A stretch of DNA of 6,096 bases from an uncultured Oscillospiraceae bacterium (GCA_934655875.1 CAKUHB010000051.1:1-6096), one strand, 5' to 3'; positions 1-6,023 are shown, numbered from the stretch's first letter. The notes: generated by a model not told the origin, from the sequence alone. Program-made: numbers and translations.

Positions 1-27
1 GCCTCCCTCTCATCTCTTTCAGCGAAA

Positions 28-213
28 TCACTTAGCTTCAACAGAAATGACTTCACGGCCATTGTAGTAGCCGCAAGCCTTGCAGGCTCTGTGAGGCAGG
101 CGGGGCTCGCCGCACTTCGGGCAAGCAACGACGCCGGGGATCGCCAGCTTCCAATGGGAACTGCGTCTCTTATCTCTTCTTGCGCGGGATACTTTTCTCT
201 TGGGTACTGCCAT
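28..213 (-). CDS. rpmF: 50S ribosomal protein L32 (bL32), zinc-ribbon form
   Basis: Structural protein of the large ribosomal subunit, 61 residues, the normal bL32 length. It opens with the family hallmark MAVPKRKVSRARRDKRRS, a basic tail that threads into 23S rRNA. A zinc ribbon follows, with C31-x2-C34 and C44-x2-C47 (CPKCGE ... CKACGYY). This is the cysteine-complete (C+) form; zinc-free paralogues lacking these cysteines occur in some bacteria. I chose the ATG at 213 because a near-perfect Shine-Dalgarno (AAGGAGGTG, 220-228) lies six bases upstream. A GTG three codons earlier (222) falls inside that site and is not plausible. The gene lies 45 bases downstream of the DUF177 gene on the same strand, the classic ylbN/yceD-rpmF pairing, and should be cotranscribed from the promoter at 792-820. 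No terminator is visible in the 27 bases left of the stop, so the operon probably continues; plsX is the usual next gene in many bacteria, but it is not visible here. Confidence 0.97.
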   Translation of the reverse strand: MAVPKRKVSRARRDKRRSSHWKLAIPGVVACPKCGEPRLPHRACKACGYYNGREVISVEAK

Positions 214-219
214 GTGGTA

Positions 220-228
220 CACCTCCTT
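220..228 (-). promoter_or_regulatory. Ribosome binding site of rpmF
   Basis: Reads AAGGAGGTG on the minus strand, essentially full complementarity to the 16S rRNA 3' end, six bases before the ATG at 213. It settles the start codon and predicts strong translation, as expected for a ribosomal protein. Confidence 0.9.
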
Positions 229-235
229 GGTCTAA

Positions 236-249
236 ATGCCCGAAGGCAC
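236..249 (-). other. UUCG-tetraloop hairpin between the DUF177 gene and rpmF
   Basis: On the minus-strand RNA this reads GUGCC-UUCG-GGCAU. It is a five-pair stem (one G-U) closed by C-G around a UUCG loop, an exceptionally stable tetraloop. Only three U residues follow, so it is unlikely to be an efficient terminator. It could act as a processing or mRNA-stability element that sets rpmF output relative to the upstream gene. The fold is read directly from the sequence; the role is inference. Confidence 0.4.
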
Positions 250-258
250 ATTATCTAC

Positions 259-759
259 TTATTTATCCAGTAACTGCTGTAAAACAGCAAAACGGGAATC
301 GGGTTCCTTCTTGCAGCCGCACAGCCCCTCGTTGAGGTTTTTGCCGCAGCGGAAGCAAACGCCCTTGCAGTCGGGCCTGCACAGAAGCTGGCTGTCCATG
401 TTAAGAACAAAAGCGGTCGTGATGATGTCGGTCAGATCAGCGCAGCCGTCGTGGATGCCGAACACCCATTCGTCCTCTGCCTGTTCCAGCTCCTCTTCCG
501 GAACGAGAACGGCGCGGACAGGGATCTGCACCGCACGCGTAAACTCACCGGCGCAGCGGTCGCATACGCCGTGCAGCGTTGTGCTGAGTTCTCCGGTCAG
601 CTCAAGAACGCCTGCCGTATTGCGGACCCTTCCGCTGGCCAGAACCGGCTCTGACGCGGGCCTGCAGCTGCCGAAAACGAGATCGGATAGATCTTCCCGC
701 GTTTCAAACGGAAGACTCGCGCCGGGCGTTACAAGAATTGGCTTCAGATCCAGCAGCAT
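259..759 (-). CDS. yceD: DUF177 / YceD-family protein (YlbN-like), 23S rRNA accumulation factor
   Basis: A 166-residue protein, close to the usual family length of about 170. It is recognisable from two cysteine clusters: C66-D-R-C69 in the middle (GVCDRCAGEF) and C127-x3-C131-x3-C135-x2-C138 near the C-terminus (CRPDCKGVCFRCGKNL), the latter a typical DUF177 signature and probably metal-binding. The segment between them is acidic (PEEELEQAEDEW, from about residue 87). Family members in bacteria and chloroplasts have been linked to 23S rRNA accumulation, and the gene almost always precedes rpmF, as here. The molecular activity is not established. I take the ATG at 759 as the start because GGAGGG (764-769) sits just upstream. 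An in-frame TTG at 771 would add four residues but has no ribosome site and would lie only about 14 bases from the predicted transcription start. Confidence 0.9.
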   Translation of the reverse strand: MLLDLKPILVTPGASLPFETREDLSDLVFGSCRPASEPVLASGRVRNTAGVLELTGELSTTLHGVCDRCAGEFTRAVQIPVRAVLVPEEELEQAEDEWVFGIHDGCADLTDIITTAFVLNMDSQLLCRPDCKGVCFRCGKNLNEGLCGCKKEPDSRFAVLQQLLDK

Positions 760-763
760 AGCG

Positions 764-769
764 CCCTCC
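764..769 (-). promoter_or_regulatory. Ribosome binding site that fixes the DUF177 gene start
   Basis: GGAGGG on the minus strand, with GGAGG five bases before the ATG at 759. It overlaps the region just after the alternative TTG codon at 771, which argues against TTG initiation. Confidence 0.75.
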
Positions 770-791
770 AATCCATAATCGTGCGATGGAT

Positions 792-820
792 ATTATATCG
801 AATAATCGCAGGGAAGTCAA
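792..820 (-). promoter_or_regulatory. Sigma-A promoter of the DUF177-rpmF operon
   Basis: On the minus strand the -35 box is TTGACT (815-820) and the -10 box a perfect TATAAT (792-797), separated by exactly 17 bp. Transcription should start near 784-786, giving a leader of about 25 bases that just holds the ribosome site. It is divergent from the promoter at 867-895, with the two -35 boxes about 46 bases apart. Confidence 0.88.
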
Positions 821-866
821 ATACTTTTTCACAAATTTTTCGTTCTTTTTCTCAAGCGCCGGATTC

Positions 867-895
867 TTTACAGAAAGCGCCCCGCGTGGTAAAAT
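867..895 (+). promoter_or_regulatory. Sigma-A promoter with extended -10, upstream of the pseudouridine synthase gene
   Basis: TTTACA (867-872) and TAAAAT (890-895) are spaced by 17 bp, with a TG dinucleotide at 887-888 forming an extended -10. The expected start is near 902, giving a leader of about 29 bases. Both boxes differ slightly from consensus, and the TG motif should compensate. Confidence 0.72.
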
Positions 896-930
896 AAAAG
901 TAGACTATTTATTTATGTACGGAGACCGCC

Positions 931-1884
931 ATGAAGGAATTCACCATCACAGCAAACGACGCCGGGCAGCGGCTTGACCGCTTTCTCGCGAAGGCCGTTC
1001 CCCTGCTCCCGGCTTCGCTGGCGCAGAAATACATCCGGCTCAAGCGCGTCAAGCTCAACGGAAAGCGCGCCGAGCGCGACACGCGGCTGACCGCCGGGGA
1101 TACGCTGCAATTATACATCAACGACGATTTTTTTGATATCCCCAAGGAGGAAAATGCCTATCTGACCGTCGCCGCACCGAAGCTGCATATCGTCTATGAG
1201 GACGAAAATATAATTCTGGTCGACAAAAAGCCCGGGCAGGCCGTTCATCCGCACGACGGCGCGGAATACGGCAAAACGCTCATCGATCATATTCAGGCCT
1301 ATCTCTACGCCAAGCGCGAATGGCGGCCCAGAGAGGAGCACGCGTTTGCTCCTGCTCTGTGCAACCGCATTGACCGCAACACCGGCGGCATTGTCATCGC
1401 CGCAAAAAACGCCGAGGCGCTGCGCATTCTGAACCAGAAGATCAAGGACCGGGAGATCGACAAGCGGTATCTGTGCATCGTTCACGGCACGCCGCGTCCT
1501 ACCTCCGGCAGGCTCGAGGGGCAGCTGTTCAAGGATGCGAAGGAAAACCGTGTCTACATTACAAAAGCCCCTCAGAAGGGCTCAAAGACCTGTGTCACGC
1601 TCTATAAGACGCTCCAGAGCCGGAACGGACTGAGCCTTGTCGAGTGCGAGCTTGTGACCGGGCGCACCCATCAGATCCGTGCGCAGATGGCCGCGGCGGG
1701 CTGGCCGCTGCTGGGCGACGGAAAATACGGAAGGCTCGACAAGCGCTATGACCGGAAATTTCAGGCGCTCTATTCCTATCAGCTGACGTTCCGCTTTACG
1801 ACGGATGCCGGGAGTCTTTCCTATCTCGATGGGAAGACCTTTCAGGTCGAGTCTGTCGATTTTGTGCAGGAATACTTTACATAA
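931..1884 (+). CDS. RluA-family 23S rRNA pseudouridine synthase (RluC/RluD-like)
   Basis: Converts specific uridines in RNA, most likely 23S rRNA, to pseudouridine in the cytoplasm. The 317-residue length is normal for RluC/RluD enzymes. An N-terminal S4 RNA-binding domain spans about residues 12-62 (GQRLDRFLAK ... IRLKRVKLNGKRAERDTRL). The catalytic domain follows from about residue 85. The catalytic aspartate is D148 in CNRIDRNTGG, a variant of the usual HRLDR-x-TSG with Asn for His and Gly for Ser; the Asp and following Arg are intact. A second family motif, TGRTHQIRAQM (243-253), is followed by PLLGDGKYG (259-267). The ATG at 931 is preceded by GGAGA (921-925). The gene is monocistronic, with its own promoter at 867-895 and a terminator 25 bases after the stop. 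The exact target uridine cannot be deduced, so I give no symbol. Family assignment is near certain; RluC versus RluD is not. Confidence 0.93.
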   Translation: MKEFTITANDAGQRLDRFLAKAVPLLPASLAQKYIRLKRVKLNGKRAERDTRLTAGDTLQLYINDDFFDIPKEENAYLTVAAPKLHIVYEDENIILVDKKPGQAVHPHDGAEYGKTLIDHIQAYLYAKREWRPREEHAFAPALCNRIDRNTGGIVIAAKNAEALRILNQKIKDREIDKRYLCIVHGTPRPTSGRLEGQLFKDAKENRVYITKAPQKGSKTCVTLYKTLQSRNGLSLVECELVTGRTHQIRAQMAAAGWPLLGDGKYGRLDKRYDRKFQALYSYQLTFRFTTDAGSLSYLDGKTFQVESVDFVQEYFT

Positions 1885-1908
1885 CTGATCTTTTTCTTCG
1901 TTTTCTCC

Positions 1909-1948
1909 AAAGTTGGAAGAACTTTCAAAATGTTCTTCCAACTTTTTT
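1909..1948 (+). terminator. Intrinsic terminator after the pseudouridine synthase gene
   Basis: A perfect 14-bp inverted repeat (AAAGTTGGAAGAAC at 1909-1922 with its complement at 1932-1945), a nine-base loop, and a run of six T (1943-1948) that partly forms the 3' arm. No T-rich run follows the stem on the minus strand, so it acts on plus-strand transcription only. It insulates the downstream pot promoter, whose -35 begins 22 bases later. Confidence 0.93.
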
Positions 1949-1969
1949 GCACATTTTTTTGTTTTGATA

Positions 1970-1998
1970 TTGACAAAAGCCCCCCTGCCCGATATATT
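1970..1998 (+). promoter_or_regulatory. Sigma-A promoter of the potABCD operon
   Basis: A perfect -35 TTGACA (1970-1975) and -10 TATATT (1993-1998) with a 17-bp spacer containing a C-rich run. Transcription should begin at about 2004-2006, leaving a leader of roughly 67 bases before potA. No other good promoter is evident before potA, and the tight overlaps further on suggest that it serves all four genes. Confidence 0.87.
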
Positions 1999-2005
1999 CA
2001 ATCCA

Positions 2006-2043
2006 GTATGTTTCGGGCCGCTCCGGCAAAGTTCGACGCATAC
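2006..2043 (+). other. Predicted 5'-terminal stem-loop in the potA leader
   Basis: GTATGTTTCG (2006-2015) can pair with CGACGCATAC (2034-2043): eight Watson-Crick pairs, one G-U and one mismatch. Inside it, GCCG (2017-2020) and CGGC (2024-2027) form a second short stem around CTC. If transcription starts near 2005, the mRNA begins directly with this fold, while the ribosome site (2061-2067) stays free. I do not recognise a known riboswitch. Protection of the mRNA 5' end is one possible role and is inference. Confidence 0.4.
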
Positions 2044-2071
2044 GAATTTTTTTCGAAATGGGGGAGGATAC

Positions 2072-3202
2072 ATGTCCAAAGAGCTCATTCGCCTCACGAA
2101 TCTCACTATGACATTCGAGGACGGAGAGACGATTCTCGACAACATCAATCTGTACATCAACAACAAGGAATTCCTCACATTGCTGGGTCCCAGCGGCTGC
2201 GGAAAAACGACCATGCTCCGGATCATCGGCGGCTTTTTGACCCCGACCTCCGGCGACGTGCTGTTTAACGGCAAGCGGATCAACGATCTGCCCGCCTATC
2301 AGCGCAAGATCAACACAGTCTTCCAGCGGTACGCGCTGTTCCCGCATCTGGACGTGTACGACAATATCGCCTTCGGCCTGCGCATCGCAAAAGTCAAAGA
2401 GGACGAGATCGACGAACGCGTGACCGAGATGCTGGAGATCGTCAGCCTCAAGGGCTTTGAAAACCGCAAGGTGACGAGCCTGTCCGGCGGACAGCAGCAG
2501 CGTGTGGCCATCGCGCGCGCGCTGGTCAATCGTCCGCAGGTGCTGCTGCTCGACGAGCCTCTGGGCGCGCTCGATCTGCGTCTGCGCAAGGACATGCAGA
2601 ACGAGCTGAAGAATATCCAGCAGCGAATGGGAATTACATTTATATACGTCACGCACGATCAGGAAGAAGCGCTGACCATGTCCGACACCATCGTCGTCAT
2701 GAACAAGGGCAAGATCCAGCAGATCGGCCGGCCGGAGGATATTTATAATGAACCGAAGAACGCGTTTGTCGCGGATTTCATCGGCGAGTCCAATATTCTC
2801 GACGGCGTGATGCTGGAGGATTACGTGGTCAAGTTCTTTGGCCGCAAGTTCCAGTGCGTGGACAAGGGCTTTGCCCCCAACGAGCCGGTCGATGTTGTCA
2901 TCCGCCCGGAGGACGTGGATATCGTCCCGCCGGAGCAGGGCCATCTGTGCGGCACCGTCACCTCCGTTACCTTCAAGGGCGTCCACTACGACACCATTGT
3001 CGATTTCAAGGGCTTCAAGTGGCTCATTCAGACCACGGATTACTGCCCCGTTGACGCGTACATCGGCATTCGCCTCAATCCCGAGGATATCCATATCATG
3101 CACAAGAGCGAGTATTCCGGCCTCTACGGCGACTACTCCTCCTACAGCGCGGAATATGACGAAATTGCCGACGCCTCGGAGGAAGAAGACGATGAAGAAT
3201 AA
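2072..3202 (+). CDS. potA: Spermidine/putrescine ABC transporter ATP-binding protein PotA
   Basis: Cytoplasmic ATPase that powers polyamine import through PotB/PotC; 376 residues, matching the usual PotA size. The nucleotide-binding domain has Walker A GPSGCGKTT (39-47), Q-loop Q85 in VFQRYALFPH, signature LSGGQ (137-141), Walker B VLLLDEP (157-163) with the D-loop GALD after it, and the switch His H195 (VTHDQEEA). A TOBE-type regulatory domain covers about 270-345 (VVIRPEDVDIV). The C-terminus is odd: residues 348-362 hold five Tyr, and 361-376 hold eleven acidic residues. The ATG at 2072 follows GGGGAGG (2061-2067). Reading the frame open from 1913 would add 53 residues, but that stretch contains the terminator and promoter, so it is not coding. 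The stop overlaps the start of potB by 11 bases. PotA paralogues serve other substrates too; the order potA-B-C-D supports polyamine transport. Confidence 0.95.
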   Translation: MSKELIRLTNLTMTFEDGETILDNINLYINNKEFLTLLGPSGCGKTTMLRIIGGFLTPTSGDVLFNGKRINDLPAYQRKINTVFQRYALFPHLDVYDNIAFGLRIAKVKEDEIDERVTEMLEIVSLKGFENRKVTSLSGGQQQRVAIARALVNRPQVLLLDEPLGALDLRLRKDMQNELKNIQQRMGITFIYVTHDQEEALTMSDTIVVMNKGKIQQIGRPEDIYNEPKNAFVADFIGESNILDGVMLEDYVVKFFGRKFQCVDKGFAPNEPVDVVIRPEDVDIVPPEQGHLCGTVTSVTFKGVHYDTIVDFKGFKWLIQTTDYCPVDAYIGIRLNPEDIHIMHKSEYSGLYGDYSSYSAEYDEIADASEEEDDEE

Positions 3203-4013
3203 CAACAAGCTTCTCGCCTGCCCGTATATCATCTGGATGCTTTTGTTCACGATCATCCCGCTGGGCATCGTCTTCTATTACGCGCTGACCGATTCCATCA
3301 CCGGCCAGTTTACGCTTGCCAATCTCTCCGGCATGGGAACCTATCTGCCGATCTTCCTGCGCTCGATCTGGCTGAGCCTGTTCGCCTCGCTCGTCTGCCT
3401 GCTCATCGGCTATCCCGTTGCGTACTTCATCGCGCAGTGCCGGCCGCTCACGCAGCGGTTCCTGGAAATGCTCATCATGCTTCCCATGTGCATGAGCTTC
3501 CTGCTCCGCACGCTTGCGTGGGTCGGCATGCTGGAGGACACGGGCATCATCAATACGCTCCTGCAGCGCATCGGTATTTCCCCGCTGCCGCTTATCCGGA
3601 CGAACGGTGCCGTCATTCTCGGCATGGTGTATAACTATCTGCCGTATATGATCCTGCCGCTCTACACGGTCATCATGAAGATCGACAACCGGCTGATTGA
3701 AGCCGCGCTCGATCTGGGCTGCCGCCCGTCGCAGGTGTTTTCCCGGGTCATCCTGCCGCTGTCCGGCCCCGGCATTCTGTCCGGCCTGACAATGGTGTTC
3801 GTTCCGGCTGTCTCCACCTTCTACATTTCGCAGAAGCTGGGCTCCACCGGCACAACGCTCATCGGCGACGTGATTGAGTCCCAGTTCAAGACCGCCTATA
3901 ACCCGAACCTCGGCGCGGCCATGAGCCTGGTGCTGATGATCCTGATCTTTATCTGTGTCGCCGTTATGAACCGCTTCGGCGAGGGCGACGGAGAGGAGGT
4001 CATCAAGGTATGA
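3192..4013 (+). CDS. potB: Spermidine/putrescine ABC transporter permease PotB
   Basis: One half of the membrane channel, 273 residues, all in a binding-protein-dependent (type I importer) permease fold. Hydrophobic segments lie at about 9-31, 56-82, 92-113, 139-162, 195-213 and 240-260, giving six helices. The cytoplasmic EAA loop that docks on PotA is clear: E170-A-A-L-D-L-G176 through P193-G194 (IEAALDLGCRPSQVFSRV). The start at 3192 is set by GGAGG at 3178-3182, nine bases upstream, which lies inside the acidic-tail codons of potA. The frame is open further upstream, but that part is the potA coding region in another frame. The gene overlaps potA by 11 bases and potC by 4 bases (ATGA), implying coupled translation and balanced subunits. 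Confidence 0.94.
   Translation: MKNNNKLLACPYIIWMLLFTIIPLGIVFYYALTDSITGQFTLANLSGMGTYLPIFLRSIWLSLFASLVCLLIGYPVAYFIAQCRPLTQRFLEMLIMLPMCMSFLLRTLAWVGMLEDTGIINTLLQRIGISPLPLIRTNGAVILGMVYNYLPYMILPLYTVIMKIDNRLIEAALDLGCRPSQVFSRVILPLSGPGILSGLTMVFVPAVSTFYISQKLGSTGTTLIGDVIESQFKTAYNPNLGAAMSLVLMILIFICVAVMNRFGEGDGEEVIKV
3994..4000 (+). promoter_or_regulatory. Ribosome binding site of potC within potB
   Basis: AGGAGGT, near-perfect Shine-Dalgarno, about ten bases before the potC ATG at 4010. The spacing is slightly long, but the ATGA overlap with the potB stop adds coupling. Confidence 0.75.
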
Positions 4014-4825
4014 AGCACTTTAACCGTACGGTCACCGTTCTGGTGTTTATCTTCCTGTATATCCCGATGATCGTTCTGGCCGTGGCCTCGTTCAACACCG
4101 GCACGGACATCGCGAGCTTCAAGGGCTTCACGCTCCGGCAGTACGCCAATCTATTCCGCGACGATACGCTTCTGACGCTCCTGCGCAACTCCGTCATCAT
4201 CGCGCTGCTGGCGACGCTTATTTCGACCATCGTCGGCACAATGGCCGCCGTCGGCATCCACAGTATGAAGGGCAGGCTCCGTTCTGCTGTCATGACCATG
4301 ACGAACATCCCCATGACGAACCCGGATATCGTCACCGGCGTTGCGCTGGCGCTGCTGTTCGCGTTCGCGGGAACGATCCTGAAGACCAACTCCGTGCTCG
4401 GCTTCTGGACGCTTCTCATCGCGCATATCACGTTCAACCTTCCCTACGTCATTCTGAACGTCATGCCGAAGCTCCAGCAGATGGACAAGGATCTGGTCGA
4501 GGCCGCGCTGGATCTCGGCTGCACGCCGTTCCAGTCATTCACCAAGGTCGTCATTCATGAGATCATGCCCGGCATTATCTCCGGCGCGCTCATGGCGTTT
4601 ACGATGAGTCTGGACGATTTCGTCATTTCGTACTTCGTCACCGGCTCCAGCTTTATCACGCTCCCGGTCGAGATCTACAACTATACGAAAAAGCCCATCC
4701 AGCCGAAGATCTACGCGCTGTTTACCCTGATGTTCATCGTGATCCTCGTTCTGATGGTCGTCATGAACCTGCTGCAGGCCAAATCCGAGAAGAACCGGCA
4801 GCAGCCGAGGAGGGCCCGCGCATGA
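4010..4825 (+). CDS. potC: Spermidine/putrescine ABC transporter permease PotC
   Basis: The second channel subunit, 271 residues, pairing with PotB. Six hydrophobic segments are visible at about 7-28, 60-83, 104-124, 130-151, 188-210 and 236-256. The first is followed by SFNTGTDIASFKGFTLRQY, a typical PotC-type periplasmic-side stretch. The EAA loop for contact with PotA is E164-A-A-L-D-L-G170 through P187-G188. Its first half is almost identical to that of PotB (EAALDLGC in both), as expected for two halves that dock on a PotA dimer. The C-terminal tail is basic (KNRQQPRRARA). The gene starts at the ATG of an ATGA overlap with potB, and its stop overlaps potD in the same ATGA manner. Assignment as PotC rather than PotB rests on gene order and the N-terminal form. 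Confidence 0.94.
   Translation: MKHFNRTVTVLVFIFLYIPMIVLAVASFNTGTDIASFKGFTLRQYANLFRDDTLLTLLRNSVIIALLATLISTIVGTMAAVGIHSMKGRLRSAVMTMTNIPMTNPDIVTGVALALLFAFAGTILKTNSVLGFWTLLIAHITFNLPYVILNVMPKLQQMDKDLVEAALDLGCTPFQSFTKVVIHEIMPGIISGALMAFTMSLDDFVISYFVTGSSFITLPVEIYNYTKKPIQPKIYALFTLMFIVILVLMVVMNLLQAKSEKNRQQPRRARA
4807..4814 (+). promoter_or_regulatory. Ribosome binding site of potD within potC
   Basis: GAGGAGGG, seven bases before the potD ATG at 4822. It fixes the start immediately before the MKKR signal peptide and encodes part of the basic tail of PotC. Confidence 0.8.
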
Positions 4826-6015
4826 AAAAACGAGTTTTTTCCGTTTTGCTGGCGCTCGTTCTGCTGCTCTGCGCCGTTCCCCTGCCCGCCCACGCCGCCG
4901 CCAATGAGATCACAGTCTACAACTGGGGCCAGTATATCTCCGACGGCACGGACGACAGTCTGGACGTGATCAAGGCGTTTGAGGAAGAAACGGGCATCAA
5001 GGTCAATTATCTGACGTTCGACTCCAACGAGTCCATGTACACCAAGCTCAAAACCGGCGGTACGACGTTCGATATTATCATCCCGTCCGATTACATGATC
5101 GCCAAGCTCATCTCCGAGGATATGCTGGAGCCGCTGGACTTCGCCAACATCCCGAATTACGAGTACATTGACGAGGCCTTCCGCGATCAGGCGTATGATC
5201 CGGAAAATATCTATTCCGTCCCCTATACATGGGGTACGGTCGGCCTGATCTATAACAAAAATTACGTCTCGGACGAGGACGCCGAAAGCTGGTCCTGCCT
5301 GTGGAACTCCAAATATCAGGGCAAGCTCCTGATGTTCGACAATCCGCGCGATGCGTTTGCCATCGCGGAATCCATGCTGGGCTACAGCTTCAACACAGAG
5401 GACGAGCAGGAGCTCAAAAACTGTGCCGATCTGCTGGCCACACAGTCCCCTGTCCTGCAGGGCTATGTCATGGATCAGATCTTTGACCGCATGGAGCGCG
5501 GCGAGGCATGGGCCGCTCCGTATTACGCGGGCGACTATCTGACCATGGTCGAGGAGAATCCCGACCTGGGCTTCAGCCACCCGAAGGAAGGCTTCAACAT
5601 CTTCATCGACGCCATGTGTATCCCGAAGGGCTGCCAGAACAAGGCCGGCGCGGAGGCGTTTATCAACTTCCTCTGCCGCCCGGAGATCTCTGCCGCAAAT
5701 CTGGATTACATCGGCTACTCCACCCCGGAAACAGCCGCAAAGGACTATCTGGACGAGGATGTGACCTCCAGCCCCGTCTCTTATCCCGACGACAAGACGC
5801 TCGCGCGCAGCGAATCGTTTGCCGAGCTCAGCGTAGAGGCCACACAGGTCATGAACGACCTGTGGCTCTCCGTCAAGACCTCCACGTCGAACACGACGCT
5901 GTACCTGATCCTGACGATCGCCGCGATTGCCGCGGTGATCCTGTTCTTCGTCATTTCAGGCATCGTCCGGCGGCGCAGAAAGGCCCGCCGCTGCCGCAAG
6001 TGGAAGCAGGCATAA
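4822..6015 (+). CDS. potD: Spermidine/putrescine-binding protein PotD with a C-terminal membrane anchor
   Basis: Extracytoplasmic polyamine receptor for PotABC, 397 residues, about 40-50 longer than typical PotD. A signal peptide spans residues 1-25, with a probable signal peptidase I site at AHA|A. The only Cys in it, C17, follows LLL and is not a lipobox. The bilobed binding domain runs from about 28 to 350. Against E. coli PotD as I recall it, YNWGQY (33-38), S89 and Y91 in PSDY, D177, D263 and Y299 in IGYSTP line up with ligand-contact positions; two Trp contacts appear replaced by Y235 and F261. After a short Thr/Ser linker (351-357), a transmembrane helix (about 359-382) is followed by the basic tail RRRRKARRCRKWKQA. 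This predicts an outside body with a cytoplasmic C-terminus. It is the last gene of the operon, overlapping potC by four bases. The polyamine class is well supported; spermidine versus putrescine preference is not decided. Confidence 0.93.
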   Translation: MKKRVFSVLLALVLLLCAVPLPAHAAANEITVYNWGQYISDGTDDSLDVIKAFEEETGIKVNYLTFDSNESMYTKLKTGGTTFDIIIPSDYMIAKLISEDMLEPLDFANIPNYEYIDEAFRDQAYDPENIYSVPYTWGTVGLIYNKNYVSDEDAESWSCLWNSKYQGKLLMFDNPRDAFAIAESMLGYSFNTEDEQELKNCADLLATQSPVLQGYVMDQIFDRMERGEAWAAPYYAGDYLTMVEENPDLGFSHPKEGFNIFIDAMCIPKGCQNKAGAEAFINFLCRPEISAANLDYIGYSTPETAAKDYLDEDVTSSPVSYPDDKTLARSESFAELSVEATQVMNDLWLSVKTSTSNTTLYLILTIAAIAAVILFFVISGIVRRRRKARRCRKWKQA

Positions 6016-6023
6016 AATTCAAA

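Noticed and set aside
1..27. Possible start or ribosome site of the next minus-strand gene (GAGATGAGAGGGAGGC on that strand)
   Set aside because: GGGAGG could serve a gene beginning beyond the left edge, but no start codon with a following reading frame can be judged from 27 bases.
236..778. Plus-strand open frame of 180 codons opposite the DUF177 gene
   Set aside because: Shadow frame: Ser/Arg/Thr-rich with no recognisable domain, opposite a gene with conserved cysteine motifs and its own promoter.
1962..1978. TTTTG-N7-CAAAA inverted repeat over the pot -35 box, as an operator
   Set aside because: Only five pairs per arm in AT-rich DNA, with mismatches in the centre. It matches no operator I know, so the evidence is too weak to annotate.
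1913..2071. Upstream extension of potA by 53 codons
   Set aside because: The stretch contains the intrinsic terminator, the -35/-10 boxes and the predicted transcript start. The conserved protein and a good ribosome site begin at 2072.
1999..2071. A known riboswitch in the potA leader
   Set aside because: The leader is only about 67 bases and I recognise no conserved riboswitch core; only a local hairpin can be supported.
2838..3191. Upstream extension of potB inside potA
   Set aside because: The added part is Ser/Arg-rich out-of-frame potA sequence. GGAGG plus ATG at 3192 gives the normal PotB N-terminus.
1925..3268. Long open frame of 447 codons on the minus strand opposite potA
   Set aside because: It is antisense to a gene with all ABC ATPase motifs, crosses the potA promoter and the upstream terminator, and has the low-complexity look of a mirrored GC-rich gene.
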